Below, one piece after another: positions 1-7,272 of a stretch of 30,396 nt of DNA. The position numbers were made by a program, and so were the translations under genes. The notes under the pieces are model-generated. The model saw nothing but the letters and a program-made list of their open reading frames with translations, was not told where the DNA came from and made no database searches. How positions within the stretch are numbered: position 1 is the first letter of the stretch; every line of letters begins with the position of its first letter. Source of the stretch: a virus; the IMG/VR virus record IMGVR_UViG_3300018067_000022, positions 1 to 30,396 of that record; one strand, 5' to 3'.

Positions 1-1
1 C

Positions 2-667
2 GTCGAGCGGGTGATTGACGGCAAGCTGGCCCGCCAGTCCCAGAACTGTGGATTCTTCATCGACGCAGAGTCGTTCTCTGGCATTGCCCCCGGTGGCCTG
101 TATCGCCTAGAGGTACCCAGCGGGCTGGTCCGTCAGGACGTGCCCCAAGTGGTTACGTCGTCCTATGGGGCCATCAACGGACCCTTCTCGGATTCGTATG
201 CGCCCCTCGACACGGGGCTGATGAAGTTCGATTACAATCGGGGCTACCTGTACGTGGATGCCGCCACCTACGCCAATCACCATGTCAAGCTCCAGTGTGA
301 TACGGGGTACGAGGATGGCACTCGCCCGTTGCCGATAGCTGGACTGCCGTCGTATGCCGTCGGTACGACGTACCAGCCCGGAGACGTGGTGGAGTACAAC
401 GGGGCGGCGTATCGGTGTATTGCCACCATCACGGGCACGGCTCCGCCTGTAGCGGCCTACTGGGCAGTGGCCTATGTGCCGCAGGAACCGATTCCGGATG
501 CCATCTACGAGGCCATCATGGCGCTGGTCCCAATGGTGTTCAACGCCCAACAGACGACCAATCGGAGCGAGGACGCCAAGTCCCAGTATGTGACGCTGAC
601 GGACCACGCCAACCTGTTGCTCCAGCCCTACGCCCGCACGCAAGGGTTTACGTTCCGGTCGATATGA
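2..667 (+). CDS. Neck / head-tail connector region protein with carbohydrate-binding-like segment (5' partial)
   Basis: The reading frame is open from the left edge (V-E-R precede a GTG at position 11), so the true start probably lies outside the window. About 220 residues are visible. Residues about 117-152, counted from the GTG, read YAVGTTYQPGDVVEYNG then AYRC and a closing W, the pattern of small CBM5/12-type carbohydrate-binding folds (aromatic, GD-V-x-YNG, Y, W). The last part, with IPDAIYEAIMALV, looks like the helical end of head-tail connector proteins. The gene lies just before the tail completion gene, where such connectors normally sit. The role is inferred from position; the sugar-binding segment is a motif-level impression only. 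Confidence 0.5.
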   Translation, partial: VERVIDGKLARQSQNCGFFIDAESFSGIAPGGLYRLEVPSGLVRQDVPQVVTSSYGAINGPFSDSYAPLDTGLMKFDYNRGYLYVDAATYANHHVKLQCDTGYEDGTRPLPIAGLPSYAVGTTYQPGDVVEYNGAAYRCIATITGTAPPVAAYWAVAYVPQEPIPDAIYEAIMALVPMVFNAQQTTNRSEDAKSQYVTLTDHANLLLQPYARTQGFTFRSI

Positions 668-707
668 TGCTCACCCTGAACATCAGGCCCACTCTCTCAG
701 GGTTAGC

Positions 708-1172
708 ATGAGACTCCTCACGGTCACGGTCCAAGGGCAACCGGGGTTGCTCAAGGCGATCCAAGGGCTGAACGATGCCTTGGATACGACCAAGATTCTC
801 GATGAGGGAGCAGCGGTGATCTACAACCGCCTGCGCTCCCGGTTCCTCCTTCAGCAGGCCCCGGACGGTTCGACATGGCCTGTAAGCCAAGCGGCTCTGC
901 GCCGAGCCCGCACGGGACGTGGTGGCGGTACCCTGTTCGATACCGGGAGGTTGTTCCGGAGCATCCAGTTGTTCGCGGACAGTGCGACCACCCGGTCCAT
1001 CGGGACCAACGTCACGTCTCCACAAGGCTTCCCCTACGCGGAGAAGCACCAGTTTGGGATCGGCTTCCCGCAACGGCAGTTCTTGGGCTTCGCGGATGAA
1101 GACATGGACGTCATGGCGAGAGTGATCATCAACCGGATCGCACGAGGGCTCCAGCAGGGAGCGGTGCCGTGA
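708..1172 (+). CDS. Tail completion / virion morphogenesis protein (Mu gpG-like, Phage_tail_S)
   Basis: This 154-residue protein has the hallmarks of the phage virion morphogenesis family (Mu gpG, P2 gpS): an N-terminal amphipathic helix, then DGSTWP, then LFDTGRLFRSIQ, then a Y-x3-HQFG segment and PQRQFLGF before the last helix. Members cap or complete the tail before it joins the head. The length is normal for the family. The ATG at 708 follows a short 40-base gap after the connector gene with only a weak ribosome site. The stop codon overlaps the GTG start of the next gene by four bases, which points to coupled translation. Confidence 0.8.
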   Translation: MRLLTVTVQGQPGLLKAIQGLNDALDTTKILDEGAAVIYNRLRSRFLLQQAPDGSTWPVSQAALRRARTGRGGGTLFDTGRLFRSIQLFADSATTRSIGTNVTSPQGFPYAEKHQFGIGFPQRQFLGFADEDMDVMARVIINRIARGLQQGAVP

Positions 1173-1633
1173 GCAAGTTGACGGACATTCTGGATGAAGC
1201 CAGCGAAAAGCTGTTGCAACTGAACGCCCCACCGGTCAACCTCACCGGGAAGGTGGTGGTGGCCTATGACGAGAACGATCTGCTGGATGTCCTGAAGGGC
1301 GTGCGGTCGTTCCCGGCGGTGGGGATCATCTACGAAGGCATGCGTTCGATGTCCGAAGGCGGGCCGACTGCCAAGGTGGGCCTGTCCTGTGAAGTGGTGC
1401 TGGGCTTCGTGCTGGTGGAACGGGGGGATGAGATTCACCGCACGGACCAGAAGAAGGTCCGGGCCATCGAGTACTTGGATGCGATGCGGCTCCAGTTCAT
1501 GACCAAACGCAGTACGGTAACGAATCACTTCTGGCATTTTGTTGTCGAAGCCCCGGCTGCACTGCGGACGGGTGCCGTCTGCTGGGTACAACGATGGAGC
1601 CTCCCCGTTCAACTCCCGCATCAACCCCGCTAG
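1169..1633 (+). CDS. Probable tail terminator / minor tail protein
   Basis: A 154-residue protein starting at a GTG that overlaps the stop of the tail completion gene (GTGA). It contains an alternating beta/alpha pattern with VGIIYEGM near residue 50, a central strand CEVVLGFVLVE and a final FWHFVVEAP...VCWVQRW strand pair, which resembles small siphovirus tail terminator or Gp37-like proteins. Position between tail completion and the tail proteins also suits a tail terminator, the ring that stops tail tube growth. The last 40 bases are shared with the start of the downstream glycosyltransferase, in another frame. Function is an inference from fold pattern and gene order. Confidence 0.5.
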   Translation: MSKLTDILDEASEKLLQLNAPPVNLTGKVVVAYDENDLLDVLKGVRSFPAVGIIYEGMRSMSEGGPTAKVGLSCEVVLGFVLVERGDEIHRTDQKKVRAIEYLDAMRLQFMTKRSTVTNHFWHFVVEAPAALRTGAVCWVQRWSLPVQLPHQPR

Positions 1634-2313
1634 TTTCCTGCATTCTGCCGACAAAGAACCGAGCGGCGTACATCGGAGACGCCATTCGGAGCTATCAATC
1701 TCAAACGTACCCGCATACAGAACTGATCATCGTAGACAATGGCGATGACTCCACGGAAGCGGTGGTCCAGACCCACGCCAGCGTGGATGTGCGGTATGTC
1801 CGGGTACCGGGGAGAACTCTCCCCACGGGGGATATGCGGAACCTGTGTGTAAAGCACGCACAGGGGGAATTTATCTGCCATTTCGATTCCGATGACTGGT
1901 CCGCACCCGAACGAGTGACCGATCAGGTCAACCGGCTGGGGGCACACGGCGTGGTCACCGGCTACTGCTCGATGTTGTTCTATGACGAGCGGGATGGCCG
2001 CTGTTACCATTGGCAGATGTCTCATGCGCCGTACAAGTTTGCGTTGGGCACGTCGCTGTGCTATCGCCGGGAGTGGTGGCGACATCATCCGTTTCCGTCT
2101 CTCCGGATAGGGGAAGATATCCGGTTCTTTCAGCAAGCCCAGCGAGAAGCCCCCCGGCTGGTGATGACGGTGCCCGGAGGGCAGATGATGGTGGCGCGGG
2201 TCCATAACCAGCAGACCAGCCGCAAGACGTTGAATAAAACGAGCTATACACCCGTCCCGAAAACCACCCTTCCACAAGCCTACCCATGCGGTTCAATATC
2301 ATTAGCAACCTGA
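1594..2313 (+). CDS. Glycosyltransferase family 2 (GT-A fold)
   Basis: The 239-residue protein begins its domain at about residue 13 with VSCILPTKNRAAYIGDAI and ELIIVDNGDDST, the classic GT2 nucleotide-sugar binding start. D98-S-D100-D101 is the DxD-type metal/UDP-sugar motif, and E174-D175 in GEDIRFF matches the acceptor-side ED motif. GT2 enzymes move a sugar from a nucleotide donor to an acceptor; donor and acceptor cannot be read from the sequence. It has no membrane segment, so it should be cytoplasmic. The start overlaps the upstream tail gene by 40 bases and the end overlaps the next glycosyltransferase by 28 bases. It is the first gene of a four-gene modification block. Confidence 0.85.
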   Translation: MEPPRSTPASTPLVSCILPTKNRAAYIGDAIRSYQSQTYPHTELIIVDNGDDSTEAVVQTHASVDVRYVRVPGRTLPTGDMRNLCVKHAQGEFICHFDSDDWSAPERVTDQVNRLGAHGVVTGYCSMLFYDERDGRCYHWQMSHAPYKFALGTSLCYRREWWRHHPFPSLRIGEDIRFFQQAQREAPRLVMTVPGGQMMVARVHNQQTSRKTLNKTSYTPVPKTTLPQAYPCGSISLAT

Positions 2314-3155
2314 CCAATGGTGTCGGGCTGCAGCGGAACTACGAACTGTTCAAGGGGGCGCTGGAAGCCAGAGGCCATGTGGTGCAGGGCGTGCAGTTCA
2401 ACGCCAAGCCCTTCCTCATCCACCCCGCTGACGTCAATATCTTTGATGAAGTCGTCCAACCACTGGCCTTCAAAGTCGCTCCGAAACAATGGGCCATGCC
2501 CCATCCGGAGTGGTGGTTTGCGGGGTGGTACGTCCACCCATGGGATAAGGTACTGGCCAAGACCCGAGACTGCGAGCGTATCTTCCGAGCGAAGGTTGGG
2601 GATCGGTGTCAGTATCTGGGGTGGATTGCCAAAGATTTGTATCAGCCAACGGTCAAACGGGAACGACGGTTCCTGCATGTGGCCGGGAAGTCCCGGTTCA
2701 AGAACACGGCAGCGGTGGTCCACGGGTGTCAGATAGCAGGCGTGCCGTTGACGGTGATTGGGGAGTACGCTGGAGTGGTTCGCCGCCGAGCGCCGGAGTC
2801 CGAGTTGATTCGTCTGATGAATTCACACTTCTGTCAGGTGATGCCCTCCGCCTATGAAGGCTACGGCCATGTGCTTCATGAGTCCCAGAGCACGGGACAG
2901 GTACTCATTACCACGGACGCCCCACCGATGAATGAACTCCGACCGGCGTTCTGTGTACCCAGTATCGCCACGGCTCCTCATCATGAAGGCACGCTGCATA
3001 CGGTGTCGGCACTCGACGTGGCGAAGATGGTCAAGCATGTGATGGGGCTGTCCGCGAGCGAAGTCGATCAGTTGAGTTTGAATGCCCGAGCCGCATACCA
3101 ACGGGACGTACAGCAGTTTTATCATGCGCTGGATGAACTGGTAGGAGGCCGATGA
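2286..3155 (+). CDS. Glycosyltransferase, GT4-like (GT-B fold)
   Basis: This 289-residue protein looks like a compact GT-B glycosyltransferase. The C-terminal half holds RRFLHVAGKSRFKNT, the usual donor-domain opening, then VMPSAYEGYGHVLHESQ, in which E191 and E199 form the EX7E motif of GT4 enzymes. The N-terminal half (ISNLTNGVGLQRNYELF) fits the acceptor domain. It is shorter than typical 350-400 residue GT4 proteins, as phage versions often are. Start and stop both overlap the neighbouring genes (28 and 4 bases). It probably acts with the flanking glycosyltransferases and the methyltransferase on one glycan; the target is unknown. Confidence 0.75.
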   Translation: MRFNIISNLTNGVGLQRNYELFKGALEARGHVVQGVQFNAKPFLIHPADVNIFDEVVQPLAFKVAPKQWAMPHPEWWFAGWYVHPWDKVLAKTRDCERIFRAKVGDRCQYLGWIAKDLYQPTVKRERRFLHVAGKSRFKNTAAVVHGCQIAGVPLTVIGEYAGVVRRRAPESELIRLMNSHFCQVMPSAYEGYGHVLHESQSTGQVLITTDAPPMNELRPAFCVPSIATAPHHEGTLHTVSALDVAKMVKHVMGLSASEVDQLSLNARAAYQRDVQQFYHALDELVGGR

Positions 3156-3694
3156 TGCTGTTTACCAATCACGGTCAGACGTTTGCGCTGCATAATGTGT
3201 TGCACTCAATTGCCGCCCAACGGAAGATTACCGCGTATCTGGAGGTGGGCGTGTGCTATGGACACTCCTTGAAGGTGGTGCTGTCCCAGCAATTTCCTGA
3301 TCGGCTGGCGCTGTGCGATACGTGGGGTGGAGAGTACGGTGGTGAACAGTTTGGTGGGCCGACGCACATCGAGACGTTACTGAGGCACGAGAAGTATCGC
3401 CGTCCCGTGACGTTTCTGAACGGCAATTCGCACGAGCTACTGAAGACGGTGCCGGAGTTGTTCGATTTGATTCTGGTGGATGGGGATCACAGTGCGGCAG
3501 GAGCCCGTGAAGACTTGGAGGACTGCTGGTCGTTGCTGATGCCCGGTGGTCTGCTGGTGTTTGATGATCTGGCGCACCCGGCACACCCGGAGTTGCCGGA
3601 AGTGTTTTCTGCGTTTGTTGGGTCTGTCCATGCTCAGGTGGTGCATGAAGACCTGACCCCGATGGGGGTGGGAGTCCTATGCAAAACCTTGTAA
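3152..3694 (+). CDS. Class I SAM-dependent methyltransferase
   Basis: A 180-residue Rossmann-fold methyltransferase. Motif I is YLEVGVCYGHSLKVVL (about residues 29-44), and LILVDGDHSA with D110, D112 and H113 is the post-III motif of the Methyltransf_24/CmcI-like group, followed by MPGGLLVFDDL. Relatives include O-methyltransferases that act on sugars. The start ATG overlaps the previous stop (ATGA) and has GGAGG upstream. Lying between glycosyltransferase genes, it most likely methylates a sugar of the same glycan. Methylation of protein or a small molecule cannot be excluded. No target-recognition domain of a DNA methyltransferase is visible. Confidence 0.75.
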   Translation: MMLFTNHGQTFALHNVLHSIAAQRKITAYLEVGVCYGHSLKVVLSQQFPDRLALCDTWGGEYGGEQFGGPTHIETLLRHEKYRRPVTFLNGNSHELLKTVPELFDLILVDGDHSAAGAREDLEDCWSLLMPGGLLVFDDLAHPAHPELPEVFSAFVGSVHAQVVHEDLTPMGVGVLCKTL

Positions 3695-4500
3695 TCATAC
3701 CGACGTATGACCGGCCTGAGATGTTGTGGCTCTGCTTGGAGCATCTAGCCGAGTGCCCCCATCAGGAATCCATTCAAATTCGCGTCGTGGTGGATGCTCA
3801 TATCGGCCAACCACCGACGCCCACCGCAGACATTCAAGCGGTCTTGGAAAAATTCCCCCAATTGTCGTTGCAGGTTGGGTATCGGACGCCGCACCAATTT
3901 CCGGGCAATAGCTTCAACGTGTTGATGGCGTATCGGGATGCCTACCATCAAGCCGAGTCCGAGTACGTCTATCTGGTGGAAGACGATGTGATGGTGCATC
4001 CGCTGTTCTTCGCGTGGCATCAGATGCAGCACGAGACGTACCCAGACTTAGGGTGCAGCATTGCGGTGATGAAAGAGCCACAACACGGACACTATGCGTC
4101 GTTGGGCGTGTGCTTCCGTCGAGAGATGCTGAAGTTGATCCTCCCCCATTGCCGGGTGGCGTACTTTCAGAACGTGCGAGCCTACTGCAGGGCTCGATTC
4201 CCTCCCTCCAAGTCTGATTGTGAACAGGATGGGCTCTTTTGCCGACTGTTGATCGGGCATCGGATCATCTGGGCCACATCAACCCTCGCCCAGCATGTGG
4301 GGTGGTATGGGTACCACCGCAGGCGGAGTGTCCGCCCCATCGGTACGCTGGAGGACCGCTATATTCAGGTGAAACACGCCTTGGCTAATTCTGAGATTTT
4401 ACAAGGGCATGTGAAGGATTTTTGGGACATAAAACCCTTGCAATTGACTGCACCGTCAGGCACAGTAGTGGCGCAGCCGAGCAGGTTGCCACGTTCATAA
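3679..4500 (+). CDS. Glycosyltransferase, GT-A type
   Basis: The 273-residue protein starts LVIIPTYDRPEMLWLCLEHL, typical of a GT-A glycosyltransferase, and carries YVYLVEDDVMVHP with E101-D102-D103 as the metal-binding DxD-like motif. A later segment (SDCEQDGLFCRLL) may hold the acceptor-side catalytic acids. It differs clearly in sequence from the GT2 gene at the start of the block, so the two are not a recent duplication. The start overlaps the methyltransferase end by 16 bases with a GGGAG site upstream. It ends the block, 13 bases before the next structural gene. Confidence 0.75.
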   Translation: MQNLVIIPTYDRPEMLWLCLEHLAECPHQESIQIRVVVDAHIGQPPTPTADIQAVLEKFPQLSLQVGYRTPHQFPGNSFNVLMAYRDAYHQAESEYVYLVEDDVMVHPLFFAWHQMQHETYPDLGCSIAVMKEPQHGHYASLGVCFRREMLKLILPHCRVAYFQNVRAYCRARFPPSKSDCEQDGLFCRLLIGHRIIWATSTLAQHVGWYGYHRRRSVRPIGTLEDRYIQVKHALANSEILQGHVKDFWDIKPLQLTAPSGTVVAQPSRLPRS

Positions 4501-4513
4501 GGAGAACGCTGCT

Positions 4514-5665
4514 ATGAGTATGGTAAATGTTAAGAACCTTGGGTTTGGTGGATCGGGCGTCCCCGATGCCTTGCCCAAGGCGATTGCCGAACTCCAAGGC
4601 ATGAGAATGACCGTGGTGACTGGAGCGGCGGCGGGCACCGTGGTGCCGGTGTCGGGCATGGACCCGGAAGATCACATCGGAGCCGTCGTCAATCTGACGG
4701 ACCTTGTCGATGTCGCACTCAACACCATCACCATCGGGGCTCGCAACGCGCAAGGCGTGATCACCTGTCTGACCACAGCAGTGGATGGTGACACCGTGGC
4801 CGTCAACGGCAAGGTGTACAAGTTCAAGGACGTGATCGTTCACACCAGTTACAACCCTCCGCCCGGAGTGGTCCCCATCGACATCACGCCCAGCGGCACT
4901 GATTCCGAAGTGTCGGCGGAGCGGCTGGCCAAGGCCATCATGTCCGGAGACAGCACCGTGACGGCCACCGTGGGGCTGGGCGCGGGGTCACCCCCGCTCA
5001 GGAATGTGGTGACGGTGAAGGTTCGTCAGCCGGGAACCGCTGGCAACGCCTACACCCTGACCAAGACCGGCAGTGCGGTGTCGGTATCCGGGGCGACGTT
5101 CACCGGAGGCACGGCGGCAGGCAGTTCAGGCTTCACCAGCAGTGCCAGCTTGGCAGGCAAGAAGCTGCTGGTGCTCTGGTACGACAAGGCCCCCGGCGTG
5201 GCGACCAACCCGCTGCTGTTCCAAGCCATGGAACATTCGGAGCGGGACGAGGACTACGAGTTGTCGATCACCGAGTTGGAGCCGAACACGGCGGCAGTGG
5301 GTGACGAGAGCTTCACGCTGCACGTCCACGGCACCGGCTTTGGCCCGGATTCCCAGATCATTTTCAACAACCACGAAGAGCCCACCACGTTCGTCTCGCC
5401 GCAGGAAGTGACGACTGGCGTCAACATGGACGTCTGGACCAATCCCTCTGAACCGCTGCCGGTGAAGGTCCGTACGGGTGTTGGAGACGAGAGCAACGAA
5501 GAGATGTTCACGTTCTTGGCCGAAGGCGAGACTGCCTCGCCACCGGAAGCAGGACGGTCAGGACGCAAGGGTCCGGGTGGACCCGGTGGGCCGGGTGGAC
5601 CGGGGAAACCGGGTGGTCCGGGCAATCTGAACATCAAGACACCGTCACGGAAGACTGGCCGCTAA
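4514..5665 (+). CDS. Virion structural protein with TIG domain and collagen-like C-terminal tail
   Basis: This 383-residue protein follows a good ribosome site (AAGGAG, nine bases upstream). The N-terminal third is without a recognised fold; residues about 95-205 contain GDTVAVNGKVYKFKD, AERLAKAI and RQPGTAGNAYTLT, a beta module seen in phage structural proteins. Residues about 252-335 look like an IPT/TIG immunoglobulin-like domain (FTLHVHGTGFGPDSQIIFN). Residues 350-370 form a Gly-X-Y stretch rich in Gly and Pro with a few Lys/Arg, then a basic end. It sits directly before the tail tube gene, so a tail or virion surface decoration role is likely. It could alternatively be a second tail subunit. 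Confidence 0.6.
   Translation: MSMVNVKNLGFGGSGVPDALPKAIAELQGMRMTVVTGAAAGTVVPVSGMDPEDHIGAVVNLTDLVDVALNTITIGARNAQGVITCLTTAVDGDTVAVNGKVYKFKDVIVHTSYNPPPGVVPIDITPSGTDSEVSAERLAKAIMSGDSTVTATVGLGAGSPPLRNVVTVKVRQPGTAGNAYTLTKTGSAVSVSGATFTGGTAAGSSGFTSSASLAGKKLLVLWYDKAPGVATNPLLFQAMEHSERDEDYELSITELEPNTAAVGDESFTLHVHGTGFGPDSQIIFNNHEEPTTFVSPQEVTTGVNMDVWTNPSEPLPVKVRTGVGDESNEEMFTFLAEGETASPPEAGRSGRKGPGGPGGPGGPGKPGGPGNLNIKTPSRKTGR
5574..5625 (+). repeat. Collagen-like Gly-X-Y coding repeat
   Basis: A run of near-identical nine-base units (variants of GGTGGACCC and GGTCCGGGT) encodes several consecutive Gly-(Gly/Lys)-Pro triplets near the end of the TIG-domain structural protein. Such tracts form trimeric collagen-like stalks in many phage fibres. 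The short length (about six triplets) makes a stable triple helix uncertain. Confidence 0.65.
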
Positions 5666-5692
5666 CTTCAAAAGGACAAGAGGGAGAAGAGC

Positions 5693-6526
5693 ATGAGTAC
5701 TTTTGATGCGGCCAACTGGTACTTCAGTGGCCAAGGTGTCATCATGGTCGGTCGGCGTGACCCCATCACGGGGAACCCGGTTGGCCTGCGTCCCGTGGGC
5801 AACTGCCCTGAAATGCGCCTCACCGTCGCAACGACCGTGGTCAACCACAAGGGCTCACAAGATGGCCAGCGAGCCACCGATGCCCGCCTGCAGACTGAAG
5901 TCAATGTGACGGCCTCTATCACCGTCGAGAACTGGAACGCCAAGAACCTCTCGGAAGCCACCCGTGGTGACGACCTGTTGATCCCGGCAGGCACCTACAC
6001 GGAAAACCTGATGGGCGTCCCCGGTCGGGTCACGTCGCTTCGTTACATCGACGTGAACGGCGTGACGGTCAACGGCGGATCGCCCGCCGCCGCGATGACC
6101 GAGTACACGGACGGCACCGAGCCGTGGGACTACAAGCTGAACGCGGCAGCAGGTTCCATCATGCTGAACGACGGCATCCTGATGGACTTCGACGGCTACA
6201 GCCCGTCATCTCCGGCCAACCCCGAAGGTGATCCGCTGACGGTCAGCTACAGCTACGGCGAACAGTACCTCGTCTCGGCACTCACGCGCCCGATCACCGA
6301 CAACTGGCTCAGGTTCGAAGGGCTCAACACCATCGAGTCGAACAGCCCGGTCATCGTGGACGTGTTCCGCTTCAGCAACGATCCATTGAAGGAACTGGCC
6401 CTGCTGTCCGACACCTTCGGACAGTTCGTGATCGAGGGCTCGGTGCTCAAGGACGACACGCGCCTCTACGGCAGCAATTACTTCAGCATCAAGAAGCTGA
6501 AGTTCGCAGCGGACAACGCCTTCTAA
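5693..6526 (+). CDS. Major tail tube protein
   Basis: A 277-residue soluble beta-rich protein with a GGGAGAAG ribosome site. The region MRLTVATTVVNHKGSQDGQRATDARLQTEVNVTASITVENWNAKN (given here as the span of residues 43 to about 87) has the alternating strand pattern of siphovirus tail tube subunits, and the end (FVIEGSVLKDDT) also fits. Tube subunits stack as hexamers around the tape measure. The gene lies directly before a strong terminator and the chaperone pair, exactly the place of the tube gene in lambda-like tails; the terminator would let this abundant protein be made in excess. Confidence 0.7.
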   Translation: MSTFDAANWYFSGQGVIMVGRRDPITGNPVGLRPVGNCPEMRLTVATTVVNHKGSQDGQRATDARLQTEVNVTASITVENWNAKNLSEATRGDDLLIPAGTYTENLMGVPGRVTSLRYIDVNGVTVNGGSPAAAMTEYTDGTEPWDYKLNAAAGSIMLNDGILMDFDGYSPSSPANPEGDPLTVSYSYGEQYLVSALTRPITDNWLRFEGLNTIESNSPVIVDVFRFSNDPLKELALLSDTFGQFVIEGSVLKDDTRLYGSNYFSIKKLKFAADNAF

Positions 6527-6541
6527 CGAGGGCGTTTCCAC

Positions 6542-6585
6542 CGGGTGGATGGTAACTGGGACCAGCCATCCACCCGTTCTTATTC
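6542..6585 (+). terminator. Rho-independent terminator after the tail tube gene
   Basis: An 11-bp perfect inverted repeat (CGGGTGGATGG at 6542-6552, CCATCCACCCG at 6566-6576) with a 13-base loop is followed by the T-rich stretch TTCTTATT. It begins 16 bases after the tail tube stop codon. It is expected to end or reduce transcription so that the tail tube is made in far greater amounts than the chaperones and tape measure. Confidence 0.75.
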
Positions 6586-6610
6586 ATTCGTGATGGCCAA
6601 CAAGGAGTGT

Positions 6611-7075
6611 ATGGCTAAGACCGTTGTCAAGATTGCCGACCTCGCCCAACTCAGCCGACCTGTCGATATCTCCGACGATGAGCAAATCATGGTGCGGGCG
6701 CTGAACCTGCGCGAGATGGTGACGCTCTTCGTGGAGTCGCGGGACGTGTTTATTCCGCTCTACGCGGCATCGTTGGAACCGGGTACCAACCCTGCGGAAG
6801 CCTTGGCTCCCTTTCTTTTGTCAGCCCCGGAGGTGGTCGCCAAGATTATTGCGATGGCGACGGACGAGCCGGAGGCAGCGAACATCATCCAACAGCGGAT
6901 GCCTGCCACGGTGCAATTGATTGCGCTGTCGGAGATTTGGAAGGCGTCCGTACCCGATCAAAAAAAAGCGAGCCAATTGTTATCCGAGGTGACCAGTCTG
7001 TTGCAAAAGCTCTCAGAAAGAGGGGAAAACATGATCCAGCAGAAGTCTGGTCTGACGAGCTTGCAACCGCAATAG
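6611..7075 (+). CDS. Tail assembly chaperone, unshifted form (lambda gpG-like)
   Basis: The zero-frame chaperone, 154 residues from the ATG at 6611. AAGGAG stands at 6602-6607, only three bases from this ATG, which is tight; the in-frame ATG at 6593 is the alternative but has no ribosome site and lies directly behind the terminator. The protein is helical after residue 20 (LNLREMVTLFVESRDVF; LLSAPEVVAKIIAMAT; TVQLIALSEIWKAS), as in siphovirus tail assembly chaperones that coat the tape measure before tube polymerisation. It carries the slippery A-run near residue 117. Position between tube and tape measure is canonical. Confidence 0.75.
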   Translation: MAKTVVKIADLAQLSRPVDISDDEQIMVRALNLREMVTLFVESRDVFIPLYAASLEPGTNPAEALAPFLLSAPEVVAKIIAMATDEPEAANIIQQRMPATVQLIALSEIWKASVPDQKKASQLLSEVTSLLQKLSERGENMIQQKSGLTSLQPQ

Positions 7076-7272
7076 AATTACTCGTCGCACACGGGCACCG
7101 ACTTCATGATGTGTGGGGCTACACCATGCGGATGGTGCAAATCTATGCGGAACTGATTGCGCTTCGTCAGCGGCAGGAACTCCATGCGTTGACGGTGGCG
7201 GTTCGCCATACACAGGGATCGGACGCTAAGGTGTTTCGGGAGTTTCTGAAGAGTTTGTCAGGAGACGAGTAG
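6611..7272 (+). CDS. Tail assembly chaperone, -1 frameshift fusion (lambda gpGT-like)
   Basis: A second open frame, -1 relative to the gpG-like gene, is protein-like downstream of the A-run (EVWSDELATAIELLVAHGH, VWGYTMRMVQIYAELIALRQRQ) and ends at 7272, directly before the tape measure ATG. It has no good start of its own. Slipping by -1 at 6960-6967 joins K119 of the first frame to S-E-P-I-V of the second, giving about 220 residues. This is the G/GT arrangement known from lambda and most long-tailed phages, where a fixed low ratio of the fusion is needed to assemble the tail. Confidence 0.75.
6960..6967 (+). promoter_or_regulatory. -1 programmed ribosomal frameshift site (A8 tract)
   Basis: Eight consecutive A residues read as CAA AAA AAA GCG in the chaperone frame. 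The heptamer A-AAA-AAA lets both lysine tRNAs re-pair perfectly after a -1 slip, and the next codon in the new frame is AGC. The shifted frame stays open for a further 101 residues. No clear downstream pseudoknot was worked out by eye. Confidence 0.75.

Noticed and set aside
673-703. Inverted repeat ACCCTGA/TCAGGGT before the tail completion gene
   Set aside because: Seven-base arms with a 17-base loop and no T-run, inside a structural operon; too weak to call a terminator.
3152-3694. DNA methyltransferase for restriction protection
   Set aside because: No DPPY/NPPY or PC catalytic motif and no target-recognition domain; the DGDH motif and neighbours favour a sugar O-methyltransferase.
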